Source: Palsa-147 sp036513895
Lineage (GTDB): Bacteria > Acidobacteriota > Terriglobia > Acidiferrales > UBA7541
Assembly (NCBI GenBank): GCA_036513895.1
Contig: DATBYF010000069.1
Coordinates: forward strand, 1-50,529
Direction: 5' to 3'
Length of the DNA stretch: 50,529 nucleotides
In this document: positions 23,772 to 32,211 of the stretch, in pieces
Numbering within the stretch: the first letter of the stretch is position 1
Layout: each line of letters starts with the position of its first letter
The notes under the pieces: generated by a model
Databases searched by the model: none
The model's input: the letters and a program-made list of their open reading frames with translations, nothing else
Told to the model about the DNA's origin: nothing
Translations under genes and position numbers: made by a program

Positions 23772-25100
23772 ATGCCTGGATCCCCGGCGCCGGTAAAAAA
23801 GCGCGGCAGAAAGCCGAGACACGGCGCTGTCAAAGGCGCCGCCAATTTAGTTCTCCGCCTGGGTCCGGGCTTAATCACCGGCGCCGCCGATGACGATCCA
23901 AGCGGCATCGCCACATATTCTCAAGTGGGCTCGCAATTCGGAATGGGCATGCTCTGGACCATGCTCTTTTCATTTCCTCTCATGGCCGCGATTCAGGAAA
24001 TCTGCGGCCGCCTTGGGCGAATCACCGGCGCAGGAATCGCTGAAAATCTTCGCAAGCATTATCCGAGGCCGGTTCTTTACGGCTTGGTCTTTCTTCTTTG
24101 CGCGGCGAATATTTTCAACCTCGGCGCGGATGTAACGGCGATGGGCGCGGCCGCCCAACTCGTCTTCGGAGGATCGATCAACATCTATGTGCTGATCTTC
24201 GGACTGCTGTCGCTTCTTCTCCAAGTCTTCATTCCATATAGAAGATATGTTGACTATTTGAAGTGGCTGACGATCGTGCTGTTCGCTTACGTCGCCACCG
24301 CTTTCGTCGTTCACGTTCCTTGGGGAACGGCGCTGCGCTCGACCATCATCCCGTCAGTTTCCTGGACTGGCGAATACTGGATGGCGTTGGTAGCCGTTCT
24401 CGGCACCACAATCAGCCCTTACCTATTTTTCTGGCAAACATCGGAAGAAGCCGAAGACGTTCGAGTCAACAGGGCCGAACATTCTCTCAGCCGAGACCCT
24501 GCTGAGGCTCCCGAACAACTTCGTCGCATCGCTATGGATACGAAAATTGGCATGGGTTTCTCGAACCTGGTGGCGTTCTTCATCATCCTGACCACAGCCG
24601 CTACCCTGCACGCCGCAGGGGCTGGACAGCATATCCAGACGTCTGCGGATGCCGCCAAAGCCTTACAGCCGCTCGCCGGAAAGTTCGCTTTCCTTCTTTT
24701 TGCAATGGGAATTGTCGGTACTGGATTATTGGCGGTGCCTGTCCTGGCTGGTTCGGCGGCGTATGCGGTAGCCGAAACTTTTCGCTGGCGCGCGAGCCTG
24801 GAAAGCAAGCCGCGCAAAGCGCCAAAATTCTACGCTGTCCTCGTGGCCGCCACACTCATCGGAATCGGCCTGAATTTTTTTGGAATGGACCCGATACGCG
24901 CTCTTTTCTTGTCCGCTGTGATCAACGGAGTGGTCGCCGTTCCTCTCATGGTCATGCTGATGATTATGTCGGCGAATAGCGCCATCGTGGGGAAATTTTC
25001 GCTTTCGCCTTATCTGCGTGTTGTCGGCTGGGCTGCGACGACGGTGATGCTGCTCGCATCGTTGGCTTTTATTGTGAGTGGAATTCGCGGGTTACACTGA
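23772..25100 (+). CDS. Nramp-like divalent metal transporter with altered metal-site motifs
   Basis: Eleven or so membrane helices in the LeuT-fold NRAMP pattern. Helix 1 reads GPGLITGAADDDPSGIATYS, where canonical Nramp has DPGN. Helix 6 reads LGTTISPYLFFWQTSEEAE, where canonical members have a metal-binding MPH. So the helix-1 Asp-Pro is kept, but the Asn, Met and His are lost, as in Nramp-related proteins that move Mg or have changed selectivity. The basic N-terminal tail (KKRGRKPRHG) is cytoplasmic. The ATG at 23772 follows TGGAGA. It is divergent from the CDF-like gene with 121 bases between. Confidence 0.87.
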   Translation: MPGSPAPVKKRGRKPRHGAVKGAANLVLRLGPGLITGAADDDPSGIATYSQVGSQFGMGMLWTMLFSFPLMAAIQEICGRLGRITGAGIAENLRKHYPRPVLYGLVFLLCAANIFNLGADVTAMGAAAQLVFGGSINIYVLIFGLLSLLLQVFIPYRRYVDYLKWLTIVLFAYVATAFVVHVPWGTALRSTIIPSVSWTGEYWMALVAVLGTTISPYLFFWQTSEEAEDVRVNRAEHSLSRDPAEAPEQLRRIAMDTKIGMGFSNLVAFFIILTTAATLHAAGAGQHIQTSADAAKALQPLAGKFAFLLFAMGIVGTGLLAVPVLAGSAAYAVAETFRWRASLESKPRKAPKFYAVLVAATLIGIGLNFFGMDPIRALFLSAVINGVVAVPLMVMLMIMSANSAIVGKFSLSPYLRVVGWAATTVMLLASLAFIVSGIRGLH

Positions 25101-25235
25101 ACGGGATGGAACGAAACAAAAAACGATGAGAACAATTAAAGGCCGGCGTTGCTATGTCACCTCTATCTACGCCAGATCACGGAACCGGCCGACTTTCGAG
25201 CGTAGCGGGGGCGAAGCGCGGTCTATGCCGCCAGC

Positions 25236-25559
25236 TTAGCCGTGCACGCCATCAGCCTCGATGCCCGAAGCCGCTTGGATATGCTCCCCATTTGTGTTCT
25301 GGCGTAGTCGCTCGATGATTCGCTCGTGCTTTTCCGCTCGCTCGCGGTATACCGCGCCCAAGAGCTGCCATGCTTCCTTCTCGCCAGTAGCGAGATCAAC
25401 AGCGGTTCGTTCGCAAGTTTCCGCCGCTTGTTTCCACCATTTCTCATTCTGTTCCAGGAATTCGAGAATACCGTCCGTCGAAGTATCCATCATCTTCTCC
25501 CATCGTCCGCGTGCTGCCGACTGACTGCCCTGCCCCGTCCCGATCGCCTGCGTCGCCAT
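25236..25559 (-). CDS. Hypothetical 107-residue helical protein
   Basis: No signal peptide or membrane segment. The central part is charged and helical with several Trp (LEFLEQNEKWWKQAAETCER, YRERAEKHERIIERLRQN). Ends are polar and likely disordered. The ribosome site GAGGAGG lies about 6 bases before the ATG. I do not recognise a family. Another small minus-strand gene with an equally strong ribosome site lies just upstream (25627-25785), so they may be cotranscribed. Confidence 0.65.
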   Translation of the reverse strand: MATQAIGTGQGSQSAARGRWEKMMDTSTDGILEFLEQNEKWWKQAAETCERTAVDLATGEKEAWQLLGAVYRERAEKHERIIERLRQNTNGEHIQAASGIEADGVHG

Positions 25560-25626
25560 CCTTGCCTCCTCTTTCGCCGTGCCAGCAAATCTCGGCAGTT
25601 ATATAGAGTTTCGGCAGCCATGCTTA

Positions 25627-25785
25627 TCAGGACGCCGCAGTGTCATCCTCGGTTTCGTCCTCATTCCGCTCGGTGGCCGCCTTAGCAACCCCTGGGTCAG
25701 TTACACGTTTCGCTTTTTCTCGTGCAAGTATTTTTTCGACTACCGTCGTCGGTACCTGTTCGAAGTATGTTTGCGCTTCCCTCAT
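25627..25785 (-). CDS. Hypothetical 52-residue acidic protein
   Basis: Read directly from the sequence: it starts MREAQTYFEQVPTTVVEKIL, continues AREKAKRVTDPGVAKAATER and ends with a strongly acidic tail (NEDETEDDTAAS). It is hydrophilic, helical at the start and disordered at the end. GAGGAGG lies 7 bases before the ATG (25783-25785), which is the main reason to believe it is translated. No family recognised. It lies 67 bases upstream of the 107-residue gene on the same strand. Confidence 0.6.
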   Translation of the reverse strand: MREAQTYFEQVPTTVVEKILAREKAKRVTDPGVAKAATERNEDETEDDTAAS

Positions 25786-26060
25786 GATCGGGCCTCCTCT
25801 GAAACAACTAGCGATTCGAACAACTCAACCGTAGCAAGCTTGAAATGGTACGGGGAGACTCTTTAATTAATTCTTTGGCAAGGAAAGCAGCCCATTTAGC
25901 GGGATTAGTGCTGTCGAGAGCGCAGCGAGGCGGCAGGACGACGCTCGATTCGATAGCTCCCCGTACGCGACTACAGCTTAAAAAATCTCTTGACACGCAA
26001 TTTTCGCATGCGCTAGGATTACGCTACGTTAGTTTTACGTTAGGTACGAAGGGAGAAGTT
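25786..26060. other. Divergent regulatory region
   Basis: It lies between the 52-residue gene and the 92-residue gene. The right side carries a good sigma-70 promoter (25990-26019). The open frame through 25845-26060 has no ribosome site and overlaps that promoter, so it is not treated as coding. Confidence 0.5.
25990..26019 (+). promoter_or_regulatory. Sigma-70-type promoter for the 26061 gene
   Basis: TTGACA at 25990-25995 and TAGGAT at 26014-26019 with an 18-bp spacer. The start codon follows 41 bases later. This is the clearest housekeeping promoter I found in the window. Confidence 0.7.
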
Positions 26061-26339
26061 ATGAGCACGACGCGTACAGAAGCCCATTTCAAGACCGTAG
26101 CGCAACTGGACGTTCCCAACTCGCGCAACGGAAAGCACAAACAGATCGTGACCCTGATTCTCCGCGACCTCGATCGCCTGAAAGCAGGCGCTGCCATCAA
26201 AGTGCCTCTCGCGGATCTCGGAGACTCAAAAGAGAACGTGCGCTCCGCGCTTAATCGAGCCACGCGCAAGAGCCATCGCAATGTGGCGACGGCGACAGAC
26301 GAACAATTTCTCTACGTCTGGAACGTGGAGAAGGACTGA
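26061..26339 (+). CDS. Hypothetical 92-residue basic protein
   Basis: Starts MSTTRTEAHFKTVAQLDVPN. The sequence KHKQIVTLILRDLDRLKAGA, AIKVPLADLGDSKENVRSAL, NRATRKSHRNVATATDEQFL resembles the small wing-helix layout of hypothetical proteins sometimes found near phage-like genes; DNA binding is a guess. No membrane segment. The ribosome site GAAGGGAGAA precedes the ATG and a consensus promoter lies 41 bases upstream. A longer frame to 25845 would cross the promoter and is rejected. Confidence 0.68.
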   Translation: MSTTRTEAHFKTVAQLDVPNSRNGKHKQIVTLILRDLDRLKAGAAIKVPLADLGDSKENVRSALNRATRKSHRNVATATDEQFLYVWNVEKD

Positions 26340-26488
26340 GCGCGGGCATCTCGGAAGTTAAATTTCAGGGCCTTGCAACGGTGGACTTCGGCCGGGCGAC
26401 CGTCCCGCGGATGCCAATCGCTCGACACCGATGGTAATCCGTTCGTGGAAGTTGCGAAGAAATCGGCAGGAAATTCTCTAAACAGCAG

Positions 26489-26917
26489 TCAAGAAGCGCG
26501 TTTTAGTAACGCATCAATAGCGTTCAGCAGATACTCCGGCCCTTCATCCTTCAAAATCCAGCGCTCCGCAACGCCAATCGTCTCATCCGGCAATTGCGAC
26601 AGGCCCGACAAAATAATCATAGGAACCGCCGGGTTTATCTTCTTCAGTTGGCGAGCCGTGGCGATTCCATGCATGCCCGGCATCCAGTAATCCAGAATCA
26701 CCAGGTCAAATGACTCAGCACGAAATCGCTCGAGGCCTTCGTCGCCCGATCGTGCAGCCACAACGCGGTAACCCGCAGATTCCAAAACGCGCTTGCGAAT
26801 GCTCAGCGCCGACGCCTCATCATCTATGCAAAGTATCTTTGCCATCTCTGGGGCCATTTCTGGCCCCACGTGAGGTACAGCGTCAAGCTCGAGGCCGGCA
26901 GCGTCAGGATTACTCAT
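26489..26917 (-). CDS. Stand-alone receiver-domain response regulator
   Basis: A single receiver domain, no output domain. The acidic pair is ILCIDDEAS, phosphoacceptor Asp in LVILDYWMPGMHG, Thr/Ser position in IILSGLSQ, and conserved Lys in ILKDEG. About 28 N-terminal residues are disordered. The ATG at 26917 lies 4 bases after the stop of the histidine-kinase gene, so the two are translationally linked and very likely partners in a phosphorelay. A TTG at 26929 would overlap the kinase. The downstream target is unknown. Confidence 0.88.
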   Translation of the reverse strand: MSNPDAAGLELDAVPHVGPEMAPEMAKILCIDDEASALSIRKRVLESAGYRVVAARSGDEGLERFRAESFDLVILDYWMPGMHGIATARQLKKINPAVPMIILSGLSQLPDETIGVAERWILKDEGPEYLLNAIDALLKRAS

Positions 26918-26921
26918 TAAA

Positions 26922-28733
26922 TTACTCAACGGGAACGCTCATTCCATCCGTCGGGATAAAAACCGCGAATGATGTCATTGTTCGTCCTCGCGTCTTCATA
27001 CAGCGAAACCGGATAGCTCCCTCGAGCTTCTGCACGATTCCGCGGCTGACCCACAAGCCCAATCCAGTTCCCTTGTCAGCCTTGGTAGTGAAAAATGGCT
27101 CGAAGATTCTGCGCCGGTTCTTCACCGGAATGCCGACGCCCGTATCCGTAATGTTCACGCGGATCCCGGAGCGCCCGCTACCCGGTGCGTACTCCTGGCA
27201 AAGCCGCAGGCTCACTCGCAGCGTGCCGCCATCCGGCATCGCTTGAAGCGCGTTTCCAATCAAATTTATGAAAACTTGCCGCAACTCCACCGGAAAGCCA
27301 AGAACGAGATCGTCGCCGTCCATGTGCCGCTCGACGGATACGCGGCTCAACCGTATTTGGCGGTAATACGCACCGAGCACATCTTCCAGAATGCGGCGCA
27401 ACGACACTGGAATTGGGCTTTCAGAGTCTCGATAGAACGCTAACGTCTGCTTGGCAATATGCCGCACTCGGGCCATCTCATCATTGGCAATGCGTGCCAG
27501 TCCGCGCGCGTCTTCGTCGAGTGATGGATGATCACGAAGAAGATAAAAAACGTTCGTCACTGTATCCAGGGGATTGTTGATTTCGTGCGCTATGATGGCG
27601 GCCATTCGTCCCATCGCCGCTTGCTTCTCGGAATTGCGTAGCGAATTTTCAAGACGCTTGCGCTCAGTTACATCGCGGACGAAGCATCGCGTGTGCACAA
27701 ACTTCCCATCTTCCCAGAGCCCGTTCGAGTGGATCACCACCTGCTTGATCGAGCCATCTTTGCAGCGCAGTTCCGTCGGAAAATCGTAGATGTCTTCCCG
27801 GCGCATGAGCTTCGTCCAGAACTCCTCGAAAACATGCTGGTTCACGTGGAACTCACCGAGTTGCCGGCCCACGTACTCTTCAGCCGAATAACCGAGAAGA
27901 TTCAGCAGCGCTTTGTTGGTCCACAAGATAGTTTGATCGGGACCCACTTGCTGCACGCCTTCCACCGCGTTTTCGAGAATGTCGGCCAACTCCGACTCGC
28001 GGCGCCGCAACGATTGCTGAGCTTGCTTGCGCTGCGCCTTTTCGGTTTGAAGAGCCTGCGCTTGTTGCTGCAGATGCGAGATGTTTCGAAGCCGCTCCTC
28101 GTCAGTGACCAGCTGCGTGTAGCTCTCACTAGGAATCACGCTCGCGTGCTCTGCGCACATTTTCAAAAACGGCTCGCCATCCGCCTCACTTCCGAAACTT
28201 CCAATCGGATAGGCGCATCGAAGAGAAAAACTGTGCGTCTTGGCTAGATCATTCCACAGTTGTTCGAGATAGATGGCCGCCTCCCGCTTTCCCTGCGACC
28301 ACAATAGGCTTACCATCTCGCCAAACGCGACAACGCGCGAATTCCCGCCTTCGGACGCAAATTGAGCTTGCTCGAGAAATCCACCGACGAGCTCGGCGAA
28401 GCGCTCCGCATTCGGCCAGCCGTCCACCGTGAACTTCGCCAACGTTACGGCCGCGTCGAGCGCAATATATCGGCCCTGCATGGCAGCCTTCGCTGTATCC
28501 AGACCGCGAGCCTGTAACCTCTGCGTCAACGCTTCGCAATGCGCCTTCGTGGCAATCACGATAGCCGCATCGCCCCCGCCGAGAGCCGTTCCCACAAATT
28601 TGCTCAGCCCTTCAATCAGCGACTTGTCTTCTGCGTAGAATTGAACGGAATGCCCGTGGGATTCGTGTTCATTCCAATTTGCGGCGGGCGCAAAATCTGG
28701 CGGATCGGAGGCGGGAATGTTCATCGTACTCAT
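26922..28733 (-). CDS. MEDS-PAS sensor histidine kinase
   Basis: A 603-residue soluble kinase. Residues about 24-190 match the MEDS sensory domain (HGHSVQFYAEDKSLIEGLSK, RYIALDAAVTLAKF), known from the DcmR family. A coiled linker rich in Gln (LQQQAQALQTEKAQRKQAQQ) leads to a PAS domain (about 250-360, NAVEGVQQVGPDQTILWTNK). The kinase core follows: H-box AAIIAHEINNPLDTVTNVFY, N-box FINLIGNALQAMPDGG, G1 ITDTGVGIP, G2 KGTGLGLWVSRG. No membrane segment, so it senses a cytoplasmic signal. It forms an operon with the receiver protein downstream. Confidence 0.9.
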   Translation of the reverse strand: MSTMNIPASDPPDFAPAANWNEHESHGHSVQFYAEDKSLIEGLSKFVGTALGGGDAAIVIATKAHCEALTQRLQARGLDTAKAAMQGRYIALDAAVTLAKFTVDGWPNAERFAELVGGFLEQAQFASEGGNSRVVAFGEMVSLLWSQGKREAAIYLEQLWNDLAKTHSFSLRCAYPIGSFGSEADGEPFLKMCAEHASVIPSESYTQLVTDEERLRNISHLQQQAQALQTEKAQRKQAQQSLRRRESELADILENAVEGVQQVGPDQTILWTNKALLNLLGYSAEEYVGRQLGEFHVNQHVFEEFWTKLMRREDIYDFPTELRCKDGSIKQVVIHSNGLWEDGKFVHTRCFVRDVTERKRLENSLRNSEKQAAMGRMAAIIAHEINNPLDTVTNVFYLLRDHPSLDEDARGLARIANDEMARVRHIAKQTLAFYRDSESPIPVSLRRILEDVLGAYYRQIRLSRVSVERHMDGDDLVLGFPVELRQVFINLIGNALQAMPDGGTLRVSLRLCQEYAPGSGRSGIRVNITDTGVGIPVKNRRRIFEPFFTTKADKGTGLGLWVSRGIVQKLEGAIRFRCMKTRGRTMTSFAVFIPTDGMSVPVE

Positions 28734-28930
28734 GTTGTTCGTTTATCGTGGGCTACGTAGCCATTTGGCGACAGCACTCCTGTAAGGAATTCATCATCTC
28801 CACCTAATTGCATCCCGATGTCATTGATTATTCCAACTTTAGGAAAATTAAAGAATACAGAGAACCCTGTACGGTTTAGAGGTATAGCACTCTTGCGGCG
28901 GGGCGCAGCATTTGTTCGCGCTTGAACGGT
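28734..28930. other. Short gap upstream of the MEDS kinase gene
   Basis: AT-rich around 28810-28860 and a likely site of the kinase operon promoter. No repeat or operator recognised. Confidence 0.35.
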
Positions 28931-29122
28931 TCATGCAGACGGGGTGGGGCCCAATTGAGCAACGATCTCGCCGTTCGAGGCATCTCGAATAAAGTGCGCC
29001 GCGTGTGTCGCGCGTACCAGCGCCTCGAGTTGCTTCTTCGCTTCTTCAAGCGTCGCAACCTGCATGACCCATAACGGGCTGCCATCATCGAGTTTCTTGA
29101 ATATGTCGTAACCCAAGTTCAT
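28931..29122 (-). CDS. Small hypothetical protein, 63 residues
   Basis: Begins MNLGYDIFKKLDDGSPLWVM, continues ATLEEAKKQLEALVRATHAA and HFIRDASNGEIVAQLG. It reads like a compact alpha/beta domain with no signal or membrane segment. Such short proteins (Asp-Gly-x-Pro-x-Trp near the start, EAxxxLExL helix, then an Asp/Asn-Gly-Glu strand) are common hypothetical proteins in Acidobacteria, with no known role. GAGGCGAG precedes the ATG. No operon partner. Confidence 0.65.
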   Translation of the reverse strand: MNLGYDIFKKLDDGSPLWVMQVATLEEAKKQLEALVRATHAAHFIRDASNGEIVAQLGPTPSA

Positions 29123-29364
29123 AACTCGCCTCGACTGGGCGCGGATTCAGACGCGCGGACAAATGCCATTAATTGTCCACTCGCCTTATTGGTTCTGAAT
29201 TGTATATCTTGGCCTCCCGGCTGTCTGTCTAACCTTGAACAGACTCAACGTTTTGTGCAAGTTACAAGTGGAGCGGCAGAAACAGTCAAGTCAAATGTAA
29301 TATCCGGCGTCGAGGATGGAATCAAAGCCGAAGAGACTACGCAGCAAGTGGTCGCAATTATTAA

Positions 29365-30030
29365 ATGAGGTCGAAAATGAAGACACGGAAACGGGTGGAC
29401 AAAGCCAAGCCTTCCTTTCCCGAGGGCCTGCCCGCGACGAGTCCTGAGCAGTTCGACGCAGGCGCGACAATTTTTTCCCAGGGAGACAAATGCACGGCCG
29501 TTCATTACATCCAGCAAGGCGTCGTAAAGTTGACTCTCGTTTCGAGTCGAGGCAGAGCGGGTGTTCTCGGTTTTTTAGGTCGTGGCGACTTTTTCGGAGA
29601 AAACTGCATAAGAAGCAGGACGTTTTATTCTACTTCAGCCGTCGCCCTTGTACCCAGCTTAATCATGGTCATAAGCCGCGATAAGATGCTGAAGATCATT
29701 GAGGAAGAGCCTTCTGTTTGTTCGCGCTTCATCACCTATCTGCTCGGACGAAATCACCGCATCGAGCAAGATTTGATCGATCACTTGTTTAACTCCAGCG
29801 AGAAGCGGCTTGCTCGGACGCTGCTGCTACTGGCCGAGTATGTAAGGGGAATCACTGACGTGCCGCTCATGTCCAAAATTACTCAGGACACTCTCGCCGA
29901 GATGGTGGGAACCACTCGGCCGCGCGTAAATCTCTTCATGAATAAATTCAGAAAAGCGGGTTACATCCACTACGACAAGAACGGCCGCCTGGAAGTGTAC
30001 AAATCCCTCGCAAAGGTCCTGACCGATTAG
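29365..30030 (+). CDS. Crp/Fnr-family transcription regulator (paralogue 3)
   Basis: Closely similar to the 18031 gene: sensor barrel (FDAGATIFSQGDKCTAVHYI, FLGRGDFFGENCIRS), dimer helix (LGRNHRIEQDLIDHLFNSSE) and winged helix (TQDTLAEMVGTTRPRVNLFM, NKFRKAGYIHYDKN). No FNR-type N-terminal cysteine cluster. At 221 residues the length is normal. The start is the ATG at 29365; another ATG lies 4 codons later. A lone TGTGCAA half-site at 29254-29260 is the only hint of the operator seen before paralogue 2. An inverted-repeat element follows 40 bases after its stop. Confidence 0.92.
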   Translation: MRSKMKTRKRVDKAKPSFPEGLPATSPEQFDAGATIFSQGDKCTAVHYIQQGVVKLTLVSSRGRAGVLGFLGRGDFFGENCIRSRTFYSTSAVALVPSLIMVISRDKMLKIIEEEPSVCSRFITYLLGRNHRIEQDLIDHLFNSSEKRLARTLLLLAEYVRGITDVPLMSKITQDTLAEMVGTTRPRVNLFMNKFRKAGYIHYDKNGRLEVYKSLAKVLTD

Positions 30031-30069
30031 AAACGTGTGACAGAAGCCCCCCGGGGGTCGGCTAACTGC

Positions 30070-30150
30070 TTGCGGAAAAACTATAAACGTTGTCATCCCG
30101 GGCCAAGCGAGGGATCTGCGGTTCGGGTGGATGCTCTATGATGTTTCCGC
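30070..30150. repeat. Inverted-repeat (MITE-like) element, copy C
   Basis: Left end TTGCGGAAAAA as in copy B, right end TTTCCGC. The core TCATCCCGGGCCAAGCGAGG is the copy A core in the opposite orientation. It lies between convergent genes. Confidence 0.65.
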
Positions 30151-30171
30151 GCTGGCAAGTTCGCGCACGCA

Positions 30172-30206
30172 GCACTCGTAGCGCACGGCTTCAAAGCCGA
30201 CGCCGG
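30172..30206. repeat. TGTAGCG-type hairpin repeat, copy 2 of 3
   Basis: GCACTCGTAGCGCACGGCTT followed by CAAAGCCGACGCC: the same start and hairpin design as 41792-41823 and, inverted, 4482-4513. It sits 22 bases from inverted-repeat copy C. Confidence 0.6.
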
Positions 30207-30247
30207 CGGCACACTTGTTGCGATCCAAGGCGCTTCCGACGGGCGCC

Positions 30248-30793
30248 CTACCTGGTCGAACTCGCCTTCTGATCCTTCACCTGCAGCTCGTTGACCACCT
30301 GCTGAACGTTCGGAACGCCTGCTGCTACCTTCTGCGCAAACGCGCGCTTGGATTGTGAATTTACTTCGCCCTTCAGGGTCACCACGCCGCTCTTCACGCT
30401 ATAATCCACGCTCTTTTTCAGTCCGTTCTGAATCAGCGCGGCGTCCAAATTCTTTTCGATGCCTTCATCCAAATCGGAATTCATGGCCTTGGCGTCGTGT
30501 TCTGCGCCTGGCGGTACGACCGTAATCTGGTCCGCCACCACTTGACCTGCCGCCATCGAGTTAGCGATCGATTCGGCTTGCGCTTTATCGCTGTCGGCCG
30601 GTACTTGACCGGTCAAAGTCACCACGCCCTTATCCCTATCCTGGCTGACCGAGACGCTTTTCAAGCCGGCTTGGTCGAGGGATTTTCGAATGCTGTCGGT
30701 GACATCGGGCGATTTCGTGGGACTCGCCGAGCAGCCGCTAAGAGTTGCTAAAGCAAACGCGAGCACGAACATAAACGACGTGAGTTGTCGCAT
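30248..30793 (-). CDS. BON-domain lipoprotein
   Basis: A lipoprotein signal (FMFVLAFALATLSGC, lipobox LSGC, Cys21) anchors it to a membrane. Two BON domains follow, about residues 30-95 (IRKSLDQAGLKSVSVSQDRD, KGVVTLTGQVPADSDKAQAE) and 108-172 (NLDAALIQNGLKKSVDYSVK, SGVVTLKGEVNSQSKRAFAQ). BON proteins (OsmY/DolP type) bind phospholipid surfaces and protect the envelope. It begins a minus-strand block of small stress-type genes. ATG start. Confidence 0.9.
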   Translation of the reverse strand: MRQLTSFMFVLAFALATLSGCSASPTKSPDVTDSIRKSLDQAGLKSVSVSQDRDKGVVTLTGQVPADSDKAQAESIANSMAAGQVVADQITVVPPGAEHDAKAMNSDLDEGIEKNLDAALIQNGLKKSVDYSVKSGVVTLKGEVNSQSKRAFAQKVAAGVPNVQQVVNELQVKDQKASSTR

Positions 30794-30844
30794 TTATACG
30801 CTCCGTGAACTAGTTCCGTAAATTAAGGTCGAGCTGAATCGACG

Positions 30845-31126
30845 CTATCTGGACGACTTCTTGCGGCCGCGGCTACCTCTTGTACGGCTAACCGCCTTCT
30901 TGACCCTACGCAAAGCTCTCGCGGACGCGGTCTTCGTCTTTGTAGTAGCGCGCCGGATCTTCGAAGACGCGGAACGCCGCCTCGCGGCAGGCTTGCGGCG
31001 TGTCGCCCGCCGGCGAACCGGACGAGTTGTCGCGCCGACTTTCGCTGCCACAGCTCCGAGGGTCGAACCAATCGACTCAGCCACGCTGGTTAGGAAATCG
31101 TTATCTTTTGCCGATGTCTTTTTCAT
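30845..31126 (-). CDS. Histone-like Arg/Lys-rich protein
   Basis: Ninety-three residues. The N-terminal third is ordinary and helical (NDFLTSVAESIGSTLGAVAA). The rest is almost entirely Arg, Lys, Ala, Ser and Thr (RRRATRRKPAARRRSASSKI, RRVKKAVSRTRGSRGRKK), like the tails of bacterial H1/Hc1-type proteins, and is likely to bind nucleic acid. Function is inferred from composition only. AGGAGA precedes the ATG. It lies between the BON lipoprotein and ferritin-like genes on the same strand. Confidence 0.75.
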   Translation of the reverse strand: MKKTSAKDNDFLTSVAESIGSTLGAVAAKVGATTRPVRRRATRRKPAARRRSASSKIRRATTKTKTASARALRRVKKAVSRTRGSRGRKKSSR

Positions 31127-31179
31127 GGTCTCTCCTGATGGGCCTCGTGATTCGTTCCGGTTCCCGCTCTATTTCCGCC

Positions 31180-31689
31180 CTATTTCTTTTTCTCGTCGCC
31201 TGTTTTCTTCGCACCCCGCCCAGAATTTACGTTCGGAGTGTCTTCGCCTAGCGCGGTGGCCAGCGCGATTTGATGGTCTTGTTCGTCAATCAGAATATCG
31301 CGAATATGCTCGGCCATGGCGTATTCGCCCAATTGCTCGCACTGGCGCACCCTTTCGCGATAATTCCGGATCGTCTCGTTCTCATTCGTGAGATCGAAAT
31401 TCAACATCTCCGTAGCCTTCTCGGAGGTACGGACGGGTTTCGGCTGAACGGCTGGCATCCCGCCGAGATAATCAATCTGGTTTGAAATAACCAGAGCGTG
31501 GTTCAGTTCTTCAGTGGCATGCTTTTCAAGTTCCCCGGCGATGTTCATGTACGCCGCGCCTTTAAGCACCTGGGAATAGACCACGTAAGAAATAATGGCC
31601 TGATATTCTCGGGCCAAATCTTCGTTTAACAGCTTAATCAGTTCCTCGCGCGTGACTTTACGCTCTTGCGGTTCCGCTTCTTCCGCCAC
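31180..31689 (-). CDS. Ferritin-like (bacterioferritin-type) protein
   Basis: A four-helix bundle of 169 residues. Di-iron ligand motifs are visible: EYQAIISYVVYS (Glu in helix 1), EKHATEELNHA (ExxH-type pair in helix 2), NENETIRNYRER (helix 3) and DEQDHQIALA (helix 4). The tail is Lys-rich and disordered. It probably oxidises and stores iron or protects DNA or envelope from oxidative damage. No signal peptide. The start is GTG at 31689, set by GAGGAGG 7 bases upstream. Part of the stress block with YtxH, BON and histone-like genes. Confidence 0.87.
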   Translation of the reverse strand: MAEEAEPQERKVTREELIKLLNEDLAREYQAIISYVVYSQVLKGAAYMNIAGELEKHATEELNHALVISNQIDYLGGMPAVQPKPVRTSEKATEMLNFDLTNENETIRNYRERVRQCEQLGEYAMAEHIRDILIDEQDHQIALATALGEDTPNVNSGRGAKKTGDEKKK

Positions 31690-31797
31690 TAGATATCCTC
31701 CTCACGTAGCTTTAGACGCCACCCTGCGGCGTCCACTATACATTGTACGTGGTCCAGACCGCTTCGAATTGTGCCGCCCAAGACTCTCAGTCTGGAA

Positions 31798-32130
31798 TTA
31801 AACCGGTGTTTTCAGCGATTCGCGATAAGCGCGCTCGCCCGCTTCGGTTGCTTGTCGTACTTGATCTTTCGCCTCGCGGACTTGCTCTTTTACCTGGCGA
31901 ACTTGATCCTTCACTTGTTCTTTCGCGAATTCGATCTCCTCTTGCGCGCGCCGCGTCAATCGCTGCCCGGCCGCAACCGCACTATCCAACCCGTCCTTCG
32001 CGCTGTTGATCAGATATTCGCGCGTCTCGCTTCCCGATCGCGGCGCGAGGAATACCGCAACAGCGGCGCCTACGCCCAGTCCGACCGCAAATGCCGTCAG
32101 CGATTGTGTCCACTGCATGTCCTTGCTCAT
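31798..32130 (-). CDS. YtxH-domain membrane-anchored protein
   Basis: One transmembrane segment near the start (LTAFAVGLGVGAAVAVFLAP), then the YtxH hallmark APRSGSETREYL, then a long charged coiled coil with repeated QVREAKDQVRQ heptads. YtxH proteins are general stress proteins of unclear function. The ATG at 32130 (MSKDMQWTQSL) is chosen because GGAGGAA lies 4 bases upstream; the longer frame to 32160 lacks a ribosome site. Membrane-bound in the cytoplasmic side by topology inference. Confidence 0.87.
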   Translation of the reverse strand: MSKDMQWTQSLTAFAVGLGVGAAVAVFLAPRSGSETREYLINSAKDGLDSAVAAGQRLTRRAQEEIEFAKEQVKDQVRQVKEQVREAKDQVRQATEAGERAYRESLKTPV

Positions 32131-32211
32131 GAGTTCCTCCAGTGTTTCGATTGAATGCATCTAGCTCGAACTTCTGACCTCGAATTTCTTAACGTGTTGT
32201 TACAACAAACA

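Noticed and set aside
25845..26060. Upstream extension of the 92-residue gene
   Set aside because: It crosses a consensus sigma-70 promoter and lacks a ribosome site; ATG 26061 has one.
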